Origin: Syngnathus acus
Taxonomy: Eukaryota; Chordata; Actinopteri; Syngnathiformes; Syngnathidae
Assembly: GCF_901709675.1 (NCBI RefSeq)
Contig: NC_051089.1
Location: 14,125,976 to 14,189,975, forward strand
Direction of reading: 5' to 3'
Length of the DNA stretch: 64,000 nt
Position numbers and translations under genes: made by a program. Below the pieces are notes generated by a model. That model saw only the letters and a program-made list of their open reading frames with translations. It was not told the DNA's origin and searched no databases. Positions 12,901 through 25,659 of the stretch are shown one piece after another (the stretch's first letter is position 1; every line of letters starts with the position of its first letter).

Positions 12901-15900
12901 CTGAGCTATAAAGGTGAAGACAGAGGAGAAAATGGTTGGTTATTCAGCCATTCATCATGTACAATATAAAACCCGTCCTGATCACTTTCATGGGGGCAAA
13001 CTGGAGCCTTTCCCCTCTCATTCAGGGCAAAAAATGGTTTCATTGAGTACTCATTTTAAAGCTTCGTTTGCTTCAAGCATCATGCTGCTCTAATGTCAAG
13101 CTATCAATAGCATATAATGTCTCTAATGCAGTTGTCTCCATTGGGCACATGTTCCCTGCAGAGCAAGCCTGGAATCAGATTTTCTGAACTACCGTAATTT
13201 TCGGACTATAAGTCGCGGTTTTTTTCATAGTTTGGGTGGGGGGGCGACTTATACTCAGGAGCGACTTGTATACATATATATGTTTTTTTTCACTTTTTTG
13301 GGCATTTTATGGCTGGTGCGACTTATACTCCGGTGCGACTTATAGTCCGAAAATTACGGTATATCTTTTCGAAATATAGGGGGTAGCTACATTGCAAAAC
13401 AGAACATGTGCTTTGTGAATAAGTACACAAACACAAAGTGTTGAGATGAAAGAGCAATACAAATTCCTACTAATAATAACCCCACTTACCTATTAGAGGC
13501 ACTGAGTCTGAAGTGGGCGGCATGATTTGTGCAACTAGCAGCATGAAGACTATTAGGGAGAGCATGACTGTGATTCCTGAAAATACCAAATCTCAGTTAG
13601 TGCCTCAAAACCAAAGAATTCGGATTTTACATACAAGCATGCAAAACAATGCTGCATCTTGGGATAAAATTACATTAAAAACAGTTACTTAAAGCTCATG
13701 ATGGTTGAGGTATCACAAAAGGTAAAGGCCAGTAATATATTTTCATTCTACTCTTATACCACTTAAGGCCTGGTTTGCGTATCAGGTCAAGGCACTGGTC
13801 AAGTCGTTTGAGATATCGGTGCCTGGTACGGGATGCTGATTCCTGGCTCCAGAAATGTAGACTTACTGGCGCCAGAAGATACAGGAAGCAGGTGGATGTA
13901 CTCATGAAAGAATCCTAGGAAGACCGTATCGGGTCTACAGGACGGACTAGCGAGTAATATATCAAACAGCAGCCTGTTGGTATAAAGGAAGTAGACTGGA
14001 CGACTCGGGGCACACTCGACCTTTTTTCTGGACGTGAGACACTTCATTCTGACATCGGTCGAATAAAATATTTTCCAATCAGTCTTGTGTCACAGAAGTT
14101 TTTCCTTCCCCCGAGCCAGCCACCTTTCACAGCGTGTTCCCGAGGAATAGCTGACCACCAAAGACAATTCACTCAGGCCTAATTATATTACTAAAGCATG
14201 AGAGAAGCCTAACAAACATCCTACATTTTTTAAATGTATACGTATTTGAGGATATTAATTACATATCAATGGGGCAGAATCCTTGTACCGCCGAAATAAT
14301 AAGAATTTGTATGTTGATACGTTACATATTACGATAAATGTTTTCATTACAATGTTATTTGTTTCTGATCAGAATGAACGGAAGAAAAGGCTATCAATGC
14401 AAATTCAATTTCCAGAGGATTAAACATTTTGCGATACAGAGGATTTAAAGCTCATTGCTTTACCCAGTGATATCTTTTCCCCGGAGTCAGCAGGCAGCAG
14501 GAAGACAAACAGGGCCAGAATGGAGATCAGAATCGAGGGAATGAGCAGATGAACTACATAGAAGAGAGTCCGTCTGCGCATCACTATGGTGTACGTGACA
14601 TCGGGGTAGGGCTCCTCGCAGCAATCATAAGTCCGGCTATTCTTCTTTCCTGAAACCACTGTGAGAAAAACAACACGTCATTGAATCTACACATGTAAAA
14701 TGTTGTAACACTTTAATTTAAAAAAATTGTTTTACAGTATCCCTTGATCGATCCATCAAGCCATATTTTCACAATGTATTTTTTGATCTTACAAAAATAT
14801 TTTATTCAGTATCTTTGGAGTATTTTCTTAATACAAATTAAAAACATGCTGTGAGCTATTATTCTACTGCTTTCTACTGATATTTGCGATTCAGAATTGG
14901 TTTTGAGGTACTTTATGCAACAAAGTTATTTATTTATTTAATTTCTTTCTTTCAATGTATTTATTTCCTTTTTCTTGTCTCTTTCATATCGTTATTTTTC
15001 TATTTATATTGGGTCATTGTTTTTTCTAAACTTGTAACCACCTTATTCTTTTGCGTGAAACATGAGAGGCACTTCCAGTATAGTGAAACCGGCGTTTTAT
15101 TTCAATGGTAACTGTTGGTGCTAATATGCGAATGTCAATCGTTGGATAAGAGAAAACATTTCAATGTCACGAAAAGAAGTCTCCCGCATACATTTAAACA
15201 ACACAAGATATACAAGTGGCACTCACCCAGCGCGTCTTTGCCGGTGGTTCAATGCAAGCACTTGCACAAAGTTCAATGCGAGTGTTGTGATGAGCTTTGC
15301 CCATGAAATAAAAAGCGGCACATATACAACATTGAGCTGGTCTTTTCAAATGACCCTCAGCCTAGTTTGTCTGTGTTCCTCATTGTCAGGTGGACACTAC
15401 ACTATACAGCTCTTTCCTCATCTGGAGAGGAATGCTCAACGATGCTCAATGGCCTTGTAGTCCAGATTGAACTTCTTCTGCTTGTTTGTACAACCACCAG
15501 CAGTACAACTCGCTCCAAAGATGTGCAAGAAATTGTTCAATGCATGAGGGCTAATGATCGTTTAGAAAAGGGGTGTGTGTAGAAAAGCCGCTTCATTAGG
15601 GAAAACTCATTGTAATCAATGGGAGCATTTTACCAGAAGTTCCTCACATATTTAGTTACCCATGAGAGCCCCCGTGAATAAGGTGGAAAGTTTAGATTCT
15701 GATTCTGGTGATTTGTTTTCTCACTGTCTTTTTGACCTTGTGTATCTTAAATCAGTTTCTTTGTTGTTCTTATATTCTGTAGGAGTATAGTTGTTCCTCA
15801 AAAGATTGACATTAGTTGGGTCCCTTGGTATCTATGTGAAAAAACACTTTTACACTTTTCTTTATCCGCCATGGTTGCTGATCAATTTTACAGGTCCCTT

Positions 15901-18900
15901 ATTTCAATAGTCTTATTGAATTGCTCTTACGAGGTCGTCTGTTTTGTGATTCAACATACAGATGATTTTCACCATAAGTAGCAAACATCTCCTGAAAATG
16001 TTTTCCAATCTGAGTTCCACCCTTTCCCACATTACTAAGTATTTTATGTATACAAATTTGTGTTAGACATGCACAGTATCAAATTATTCTCACCAACAAG
16101 GTCCCACTCTCCATTAGGTACGTATTCACTGATGTCCGCCTCTATCAGTGATAAGTCTAAAGAGAAGCCCCCGTAAGTCCAGGAGCCAAACTTAAGTTCA
16201 CATTTCTGGATGTCAAAGGGGAACCAGCGGAGATCGAAATAGCAGGTGCTCTTAATGATCCCTACCAGGGAAATATATGCAGAATAGAAAAAAAAGGAGA
16301 CACATGACAAACAAATTAATTTACTCTGAAGAAAGAATTAAATTAAATTGAATTAAAAAAGAAGCAGCAAGAGATGCACTCTGTCAGCATAAGGAGTTCA
16401 TGTATTTTGGAAAAATAATAATAATGTAGTGAATGTATCCAGTAATCAGTAAACAAGGTCTTTCCGTTCCGCACTGCATGAAATGAACGGATATACAACG
16501 AGGACAAAGAGTGCCTAATAATGACAGACAAGTGCAAACTTCCCTCAATCAAAAAGCAAAAGGTCAACACTAAATTAAATCTGATGAAATGCATAGTATC
16601 GTGAGTGAAGGTCAAGAAACAAGTTGCATCTCACAAAAGCAATCAATGCAGAAAGAACTCATTGAGAAAGTTATTAGTGCTGGAATGCATTCACATGGCG
16701 AGCCAAGAAGACAGAACAGTGCTTTTGCTTGAAGGAGGAGGAGGTCAAGTCACTCAGTGAAGGAAGTAATCCGAGACTACAACTGCAGTTTCATTACATG
16801 TGCACACACATAAAAACTCATGCACTTCAGTAGCTGAAGGTTCAATAAGGAAAAAGGGGAGAAAAGAGCTTTTGTGCAAGTGTGAGGGTGGACAGAAATA
16901 TTCCTTACTTGGGGGTATATGCAAACAGTCGCCCGAGAAGGAAGACACAATTTTGGTATGAGAGAGATCAGACGTTTTGTCTGCACTGTGGATGACATAG
17001 AACAACATCAGTGTAGCTTGTGAGAAATGTAGACACACCTTTTAATTCAATTTTTGACCGGACCTGTGAAAAATGATGCCACACTGATATTGAATTGGCA
17101 GCAATTAAAGTATATCTGATCTTTTATACTGGTGTGTTATTGTATTATAAATAAGAGTATTTATTTTTCCGACAACCTCTGCAGATGACGTAAAAAAAAG
17201 ATACATTGATTTGTGGTTTTACAGGAATAGTAATAAAAATAAAATTATAATAAAATAATAATACTAATAATAATAACAACCAAAAATATTAATAAGTATA
17301 TTGCTCATATCCACATCCAGTTGTACCTGTTATAAAGTAGAATATCTGGCTTCCAAAGGAGATGATCAGGAAATCGTAGTGCTTTCAATCCATTATACTC
17401 AGATGGGTCCCACTGCAGTTTATAGTCATTCCAAGACTGTGGAGCAGATAATTAGGATATACAGGATTTTTCCACACTTAATATTCTAGACAATGGGTTA
17501 TGCACACACACACAGATCTTGTTCACTAAAACTTACTCGCTCATCTATATTCCGTTAATTTCTGATCCACTTTGCTGCTCGGACTGGGATCCATCTAATA
17601 CATGGATTAGAGTTAAAGTGTAGGGGCCCTCTTAGTTTTTTTTTTTTTAAACTGTCCTACCTTGATCTGAAAATCAGTGACATTTGAAAATATTATTGTG
17701 ATGAATATGGATGAGTTAAATACTTAATTAATATTTACTTAATGGTCAAATATGAAATAATGAGGGCCAATCAAAATATGCCTTGGATTGGAGTTAAATT
17801 AGTTTAAAGTTAAAGTATAGAGGCGGTCTTAGTTTTTTTTTTTTTTTAAACTGAAAATCAGTGACAAAAATATTGCGTTGAATATGGATGAGTTAAATAC
17901 TTAATCAATATATACTTAACGGTCAAATATGAAATCTAAAGGAGGGCCAATCAGAATATGCCTTGCCTGTCTGAATTATGGATTTACTATATTGCACTTT
18001 AAAATACTTCCAAGTATTCTTCTCCAATGCAGGATTGCAATGTTTAGTGCATCAAATAATATTTTGTAACTTCTGCATTCACTTGTGCATCAATTTGATT
18101 CCAAGCCTCTTTTCTTTCCTTCACACCCACAGCAGTGTTGCTTATTTTACGGATTGTATTTTCATCATTTTAATGCACCCACTTTAACTGTCTTGAATTC
18201 CAAGGGCTTAAGTAAGCACCTTGACATTTTTCTCTGTCAATAGACATCTTGTACAGTAAATAGACTTTTTTGAGCATCTCCTTATTGGTGAATATATAAG
18301 AAAACTCAACTAATTCAGATCAGCGATTCTGGAACTGAGGTTCCTTATTTCAAACTCGGAGCTCAGGTTGAACCATCAGCCCAACCTGAAGTCTTTATAC
18401 TCGTCTTAAACGCTACCGAGGAAGATTAATCGGAAACACATGAGAGAACGGGTTGCTCAAAAAGCTTTCTAACAACACACCGACACTTACCGTTCGCAGC
18501 CAAATACTGGTTGTCAACATCTGATTCGTCTCATCCTGTGAGAGAAAAAAAAAAACAGTTTGTGGCTCCTATAAAACCTTCAGAGTTTGATATTGATATT
18601 TAATCGTGTTGGTTTGGCATTTTATATACTCCATCATCAAAATGCTAATACCTTTTTTCTCAGTTTGCCATGTTCTGCCCAAACAAAATGAATTCATTTT
18701 ACAATTTACCTGTGTAGTTGTCGTAATAATCATAATAATCATCATAAAAACAAGTTACACACCACATCCATGATCTGCCTGAGAGTGATGCCGACGTCAA
18801 CGTTGAGGGTCTGAGACTCATTGAAGATTGGTCTCTCAAGTACATTGTACTCACGCAGCAGGTCTTCGAAGAGCCTGCGCTCATTTGGCCCTTGAATGGA

Positions 18901-20407
18901 AACTATGAAAACAAAACACATATACAGTATACTGTATATAAAACAGTTTTAGCAACGCTTATCACAATTCACTGTTGCCACTCGTTTGTTTCGGTTTGAC
19001 AAACCACGTTGTAAATGTATTTTTAAAGATGCAGCAGTATACATGAATAAAGTTTACATTATTTGACCATCAATCATAATTGGTGTGAAACAATTTTCTT
19101 GATATTGGTATTTCACTCATTTGTGTCGAGCTCACCTCCTTGTGTAAACCTGAATCCAAAGATTTAGAAGAATTAAAATTTGATTATTGGGTGCTGGCGA
19201 CTAAAATATTAATGTGAACACTGGGAGTATATTTATTGGATATCAAAGGCAGGCCCGTGCAAAGACTCAAAATGGTTGCACAACCCTGCCAAAAATGTTT
19301 TTAAATATGATAACTTTAGCACAGACTAAAATTTAGAGTGTGTTAATGTGATTTGTCTTGGTTGTAAACAGACATTGTTGCATTTAAAAGTAAAGTTCAG
19401 CTAGTTCTTTGAGGATTAGATGCCTGACTCTCTGATTTTTAAACCTATTTTGAGGGTTACAGGAATGCATGCAAATGTGCTTGGAAATAGAACATAATGT
19501 AAGTGTAGAACCATCTTGACACCAACATCCTAAATTTAATTTTTAATATTTTGTCCTTTTCTTCTTATATGATCTTTAACTCACCTTATTTTATGTTGCA
19601 GTGCAATCGCACTCTACCGCAAACTAAAACCACATGAACAAAACGATTGCTGTTTTTGTTATGACAGTCAGAACTGAGCATTGTTGCCTTTTTAAATCTA
19701 CCAATCAATAGAACATTTGGATTGTTTATCTTTATTGATTGCGATTTGTTCTGTAAACAAATACTAGTTCAGTATTAAGTACTGCACAATCTGGACCAGT
19801 AGTTCGCAGAAATTATTAAATTTATGATACCTATACTTCATTTCTGGAAAAAAAATGTCACTGAATAAATATGTCACAAAAAGTGGTTATTTTATTTTTT
19901 CTTTATGTAGAAGGGACAATGCACACTGACAACATTATACAATGTAAATGTACTCAAGGTAGATAAAAAAAATAATAATTATTGGCAAGCCCTTGGACAT
20001 TTTAAGACAACCTAAAATGAGATGCATTAAAATGAGATACACGATATGTATCATCTATCTTGTGGGTTTAATCAGCCTCTTGCTGGCATAAATTGATGAA
20101 CAAAGATAATGTGTTTGTCATTTAAAAAAAAACTAAGTGAATATGTTCTGAATATATCTCCACACATTGTAATGTGCCACAGCATACAGGCTGGCGACTA
20201 ACTGTGGACACATATTATTAATAGTAGGCTCTATTTAATGCAATATGAATTTCACCAGAAATTTAAACAAGAAAAGGCCACCGGGGGGAGTAATGCATCA
20301 CAGCAAGAAAAGTGAAAAAAAAAAAGTTTCTTTTTTCAATAAACACACTTACCTTGGACTGTGCATGCACTCACTAGCAGAACAAGCAGAATACCATGTG
20401 GATCCAT
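9970..20407 (-). CDS. Alpha7-like nicotinic acetylcholine receptor subunit, copy 2 (complete)
   Basis: Tandem paralogue of the receptor gene at 1-7441, same strand and exon plan. Exons: 20353-20407, 18763-18902, 18491-18535, 17327-17436, 16909-16985, 16094-16261, 14464-14658, 13490-13576, 12796-12905 and 9970-10383 (stop TGA at 9970-9972). They sum to 1401 bp, 466 residues, without internal stops. Visible in order: signal peptide, loop D Trp (TTSIWL), loop A (WKPDILLYN), Cys loop (STC...KC, 13 residues between), loop B SWTYGGFS, loop [13 protein letters not shown]1 (LLIPSILIS), M2 ([20 protein letters not shown]), M3, a short M3-M4 loop, helix [14 protein letters not shown]4 and the end AVSKDVFF. 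The vicinal cysteines mark an alpha subunit; loop D Trp on the complementary side is compatible with a homomer. Exon 5 is one codon shorter than in copy 1 and strongly diverged. M2 20' is Gln rather than Glu. A possible AATAAA overlaps the region of the stop codon. Confidence 0.93.
12033..12420 (-). mobile_element. 5'-truncated LINE 3' end (RTE-like) with (ATG)n tail
   Basis: Minus-strand open frame of 120 codons (12050-12412) with [31 protein letters not shown] and [10 protein letters not shown], the C-terminal end of a LINE reverse-transcriptase protein common in fish. It ends with a stop and an (ATG)n tail, seen as CATCATCAT on the plus strand. GACAGT appears at both borders (12027-12032 and 12415-12420), a target-site duplication. 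The open frame suggests a fairly recent insertion. Confidence 0.8.
12474..12512. mobile_element. hAT-like terminal fragment
   Basis: CAGGCGTGTCCAAAGTCCGG followed by CCCGCGGGCC resembles a hAT terminus of the CAGGGGTGTCCAAAC type, sitting inside the copy B MITE. Only one end is seen. Confidence 0.5.
13191..13360. mobile_element. Short inverted-repeat MITE, CCGTAATTTTCGG family
   Basis: Left end ACCGTAATTTTCGGACTATA and right end TATAGTCCGAAAATTACGGT are perfect inverse copies, flanked by TA. Interior has GACTTATACTC repeats. About 170 bp, non-coding, in intron 8 of receptor copy 2. Termini resemble the CCGTATTTTCCGGACTATAA family. Confidence 0.88.
17612..17970. repeat. Imperfect tandem duplication in intron 3 of receptor copy 2
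   Basis: Two adjacent units (about 17612-17800 and 17810-17970) share GTCTTAG or CTCTTAG followed by a T run, then CTGAAAATCAGTGACA, AATATGGATGAGTTAAATAC, GGTCAAATATGAAAT and GGGCCAATCA in the same order. Confidence 0.75.
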
Positions 20408-22252
20408 GGTAGCTCAGAAGAAGGAGGAATGTGGATCTCATTGGGGTAGCTTGTTTATGTCTGTGTTTTTAAAATGACTCCTCCTCCCAGGTTACATGAT
20501 TGCAGGTTAACCCAGGTTAAAACTATTGAATGGACAAATTATGATTATATAATTATTTATTGTTTTGATTTAGGTTTTGGATGTTAATATAAAAAAAAAC
20601 AATAAAATGATTAAAAATATTTTTGTGCAGCATGTTACGCAATTGGTTTGTAGTTAAATGGGAAAATGGGAAACAGATGGATACAGTCTGCCTGATCTTG
20701 AAGTCAACATACATAATGGAAAACATACGTGGACATCACCTTGACAGTAAAACTACTAGATTTAAAGTCTGCATTTTTTGCATTCAGCACTCAGTGGAGT
20801 GGAACATCTAAAATCTGTAATTTTTCTTCTTTATACACTGGTCACTTCCACCCCCCCCTTATGTCAATAATAGTGCCTTCCAGAGCACACAGTACACAGT
20901 ACAAGCAAACAGTAAAATCAAGATTGGTTCAAAATACAAAATACATCAATTTAAAAAACAACAAATAACAAGTATGAAACTCTGAATCGTTATGTTTTAG
21001 AAATGGCTAGAAAATGAGTCTTGCCCAACAACCGCAGGGCACATAAAAATAAAAGAAATGCTTTGTAACGTGAGTTATCCACTGTTAAGAATTAGATTTT
21101 CCTTTTAAATATAGTATCACAGCTGTACTTTGTATCAAGCGACACAGGCCATGCATAGAAACCAAACTTACATCGCCTTTTGTTTGATACGAAAACGTGA
21201 TGTCGGATTTGTTTATAAAGCTCCTTTTCTAAATTTAACAGCAAGCACCTTTTCATTTGTATTCAACAGCTTGCTTATTATAGAACCGATTTTTCATGCG
21301 GTTTACATTTCTTGACCACATCAAATCATGTCTTATTCGTGCAGAATATTTGAATAAAGAGCCAACTTTTCTTAATTTTATTGAATATAGAGTTTATTCA
21401 AAGTTCCCATGTTGTCGGTGTGTTTGGCGTTGTGTGAAACAATTTGCAGACATGTTTGTTATTTTTTCTTTTGGTGCTATCCAAAAAATTGGAATGCAAC
21501 TTTTGCCCCCACTAGCTCTGCTTCTCCGTAAGCACACAGCTTTCCCGACTGCACCCATTGTGTAGTTTCGGATTAATTTACGATTGGGCAAGGCTGGCCT
21601 TGTGTGGCTGTCACCTGAGGTTTCAATGATGTTTAAATATATTTGTTTTGGATGCTAATTTATTTTTGCATGAGATGGTTGTCAAACTAAATTTAAAGTT
21701 ACAGCAATCCCTCGTTTATCGCGGATAATTGGTTCCAAAAACCACCCGCGATATGTGAAGATAAGTACGGTCACCAACAAGAAGTACTGGGCAGGCTAAC
21801 GAGTTAGCGGAAATATGCTAATTCGCGATCGTGCTAACACGCGAAAACGGACTTCTAAAGAAATGTAAACGAACATTTGGAGCAATACTACATTGTCCTA
21901 AAGGTTAGACACATGTTTCCTCAATTTAGACGTTTTATTTTGACTTTTAAATTGTTTTTTAATTTGGGGGAAAAAAAAATCCGCGATGTAGTGAAGCCGC
22001 GATAAACGAAACGCGAAGTAGCGAGGGATCACTGTACATCCAGCTGAAGAAAAAAAAAAAAAAAACCCTTCCCTGCGCACATCTCAGCTGCATGCTGGTT
22101 GGTTGACAATGACTAGTCGGGGCGGTGACATGACAGTAAACAGGAAGTGAAGGACAAGCGAGAAGAAAATGCGAGTTTAATAACCTACGTGGTTTCTATT
22201 TTGTTTTTATTATATATTATCAAAAGCAACTGGATCCAACACAGCACCAAAC
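20408..22252. other. Divergent intergenic region, receptor copy 2 / CLN6
   Basis: About 1.85 kb separating two oppositely oriented start codons. It holds the copy 2 upstream flank with the block AAAATGACTCCTCCTCCCAG (20471-20490), AT-rich sequence with no convincing exon, a Tigger-like inverted-repeat element (21700-22036), and a GC-richer stretch at 22100-22160 that probably is the CLN6 promoter. An ETS-like site CAGGAAGTG lies near 22141-22150 and no TATA box is evident, as expected for a housekeeping gene. Confidence 0.55.
21700..22036. mobile_element. Tigger-like MITE upstream of CLN6
   Basis: Left end ACAGCAATCCCTCGTTTATC and right end GCGAGGGATCACTGTA are imperfect inverses with TA at both borders; inner GCGGATAATTGG and GCCGCGATAAACGAA also mirror each other. 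It resembles short non-autonomous Tigger-type elements (CAGTGATCCCTCG). Its right border is about 215 bp from the CLN6 ATG. Confidence 0.75.
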
Positions 22253-25200
22253 ATGCAGTCATTACGGAAACGCCGGGACAACCTTTTAACAATTCGAGCA
22301 AATTCACAAACTAGGTTGGTTTGATTGAAGCGTTTAACAAAAGAGTGCTACTTAAAAACGAAATACATCTGCATTTGTGGCGGTGCTTACGAATTTAATC
22401 AACCATCGTGGTAGCTGTCATGCTTCATTTCGTGTGCAATTCTGCTTGAAGTCTGCAGTTTGAGAAGTTATTTGAGTCCATTCATCCATCTAGTTTTAGC
22501 AAAGCTTCTCATCGTCAGGGTGGGACAGGGTCGCATATTTGTTGATTATTACAATAAAGACACAAACATGGAAGCTGATTGCTCTTTGTGTCTTGTTTTC
22601 TTGGTATCTGTCAATCAGCATGAGGGCAGCCAGTGTCATCCAGGTTTTGTTGTCTTTTACAAGGTCAATGCGTTCCATTTGTGCCGTGTGCCTTATGCAT
22701 GAGTCGATAATTCAGTTTTTTTTTTTTTTTTAAAGGGGGTGGGGGGTCTGTCAAGGACTGTTCTTTTAACTGTAAACACTCAAACCGACACATTAAACAT
22801 TAAACTGGGGTGGTCGATAGCTGCACGAAGACCCTTTTACAGGCACTATATAAATGCAATTAAGCTTCACCATTGATTCATTGTGAATGTATACCATTTT
22901 GGGAGAATACTAAACATGCAAAAATAAATCTAATCATTTAAATTAATATATTTATGAAGAATGATTATTTCATATGGCCTGAATTGTATTCTTTGAATGT
23001 TATGATTACTATTTTACTATTATAAAGAACCACTGAACCAGCCACACACAAATAAGTATTTTTGTTTATGTTAAAGTATTTTTTCTACAATAATAGGTAA
23101 GATAAAGTAATGCAATTTCTTTATAATTCAGTTTGTCCTATCCTCTGCACATTGTTGTACACATTGTATTCTCTCAGTTAATTTTTTTAACCTGGGCCAT
23201 TTAACCCTCTTAGAAATGCATTCAGATATTTTCTTTAATTCCGAGTTTGTGTTTCCGTTAATTAACTTTCCGATTTCCCCCAATAGTCCTAAATATATTT
23301 TGTTTTATAGTGCTAAAATAGTCATGCCAATCAATGTTAACCACAAAAATGTGCACCTGAGCAATTATTATTTTTTCACATGAGCAAAAAGAAAATGATG
23401 GCAATATTTCATTTAGAGATGCTTAACAGTGAATGTGGTCAAACTGATGGTAAGATAAGGTTAAACATTTCTGAATTGGATCAATAATGGTCCGCAATCG
23501 TGTTTTCTTGGGTAAAGACAAAAAAATAATCTGAATCAACTGTATATAGTATTTTGTGTGGATTAGGCAGACATAAAAATATTAAGTTGTACTTTAACAC
23601 TTAACCTTAGTTTATTAATTTCACATGTTTACATATGTGAATTACACAGCAAAAATATTTATTTGTGCTGCACTGTGTAACTGGATCTATCTGTTTTAGC
23701 TGCGTACTTGGTTCGAAGACCAACATGGCACAGAAGAAAAAGCAAGATTTCCATTTAGATTTGTGGTTCTGCCTAACCCTGCAGAACTGGATTCTAGACT
23801 TTGGACGGCCTATTGTCATGGTAAGCAAGTATCCGTGTTCCCAGCATTTATATTTGTGTACAGTAAACAACAAAACAATGAGCACTATGACTTTCTTGGT
23901 GTGCCGTAAATAGATCATGCTTCCACTTGAGTGGTTTCCCCTGAACAAACCAAGCGCCGGAGACTATTTCCACATGGCCTACAATGTCATAACACCTTTC
24001 CTCATGCTTCGGGTAAGTGCAAACACATTGTCAGTACGCATTTGTCTTAAGATACCAAAGACACATCAATTAAAAGTTATAAATGTGGAATGAGATGACA
24101 TGATTTGAAATGAACCCTCAGAGCCGCTGGAGAGGCTTTCGAGGCAAATTCTTTGCCATCACAGGCAGATTTTGACTTGTCACTTTTTCTGTTAGTTGAT
24201 TGAGCGCAGTCCAAGGGCGCTGCCCCGCTCAGCAGTTTACCTTTGCATCATCACTTTTGTCATGGGAGCCAGCATCCACCTGGTTGGAGACTCCATCAAC
24301 CACAGACTTGTTCTGAGTGGCTACAAGCTCCACCTGTCAGTCAGAGAGAACCCGATCATGAGAGACCTCAAACCTGCCTCCCTGGTAAGGCTACCATTAT
24401 GCCTGGGTGAGCTTTGTGAAAGCTTTTTACTGTATTTCGCTAGTGAGATAGAACTAAAGTGTGCCATTTTTGTTATAATAAACTTGTATTCATCTTTTGT
24501 TTGGTGACACAATGGCGATGCGAGATATTATTTCAAACTGCAGTTCTCAAATTGGGCTCAATATACATTTGGAAATGAGCTTTCCTCTGCAAGTCACGTG
24601 CACATTACACGAAAGCCAAAATCTGATCAGTTTGTTTTCATCTTTTATCGACAATGCATAAAACAGTGGTGACATGGGACTTTAAATATTTATTTAGTTG
24701 CATTAGATAGTGTTATTTTTTTTCATATTTAATTAAATATTGTACACTTATAAAATGGCTTCTCGAAGACCAAACCTGCCTGGTAAAAATGACTTCTAAA
24801 AGACCAAACCTGCCTTCACATCCAGTCATTCGTTTATTGTATCGTTAAACTTTAACCATGCACACCAGCTCCAATGGATTTGTCCTCCATGACCAAGGAT
24901 TTCTTCCACTGTTCATTACTCTACCCATGTCAATTCAAAAAAGTAAAAAGTTGGACCTTAGGCTACTTTTCTTGAGAGCTCGATGTTATTGATCATCTTG
25001 TAGGCCTTTTTGATATTTACTCTAACAGGCTGGTTGAGAAAAAAGCATGCAGGGTAGTGAAAAGAAGTCCTACATTTTTTAATTATGACTACATACTACA
25101 TAAATAACCAATTTTTGTATTATTAGATTATGAAAGGGAAACTTTAAGGTTTAAGGCAATAAGGTTTGTTTGAACAGCACTAATCTGGAGCAGATTGTAT

Positions 25201-25620
25201 TTATTTTTTTTTTCCTTGGGATTTTGCATTCCAATCTATTGTTCCAAGCAGGTAACCGAATGGCCTTTTTGTTACGCTTTTGTATTTATTTCTGACAACT
25301 TAAAGTAAATAGGATTGATTCATAAGTGAATATTTTCCAACATTGCAGCCTCATTTCATACGTACCACAGTACGCACAAAAGGGGAAATGCAATAGGTGT
25401 CACTGTTGCGCAAGAGAACAACACTTATAGTCATTCGGGGGAAAGGTAATTTGGGATGAATGCGTTTTAATAATTCCACACCTCTTGTTTATTTACAGAT
25501 TGACTCCTTTGAGCTGTTGTATTTTTATGATGAACATCTGGGACATTTAATGTGGTAAGTTGGAGCGATAATCATTAGGAATGAACGTACCCAACATGGA
25601 TTGATATATACGTATTACTC

Positions 25621-25659
<39 letters not shown>

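Noticed and set aside
2138-14658. 5-HT3 receptor identity for the tandem channels
   Set aside because: M1 (FYVV, LLIPSI) recalls 5-HT3, but the vicinal cysteines in loop C, the SGEKISLG M2 start, HHHDP after M3 and the exon sizes are those of alpha7-type nicotinic subunits.
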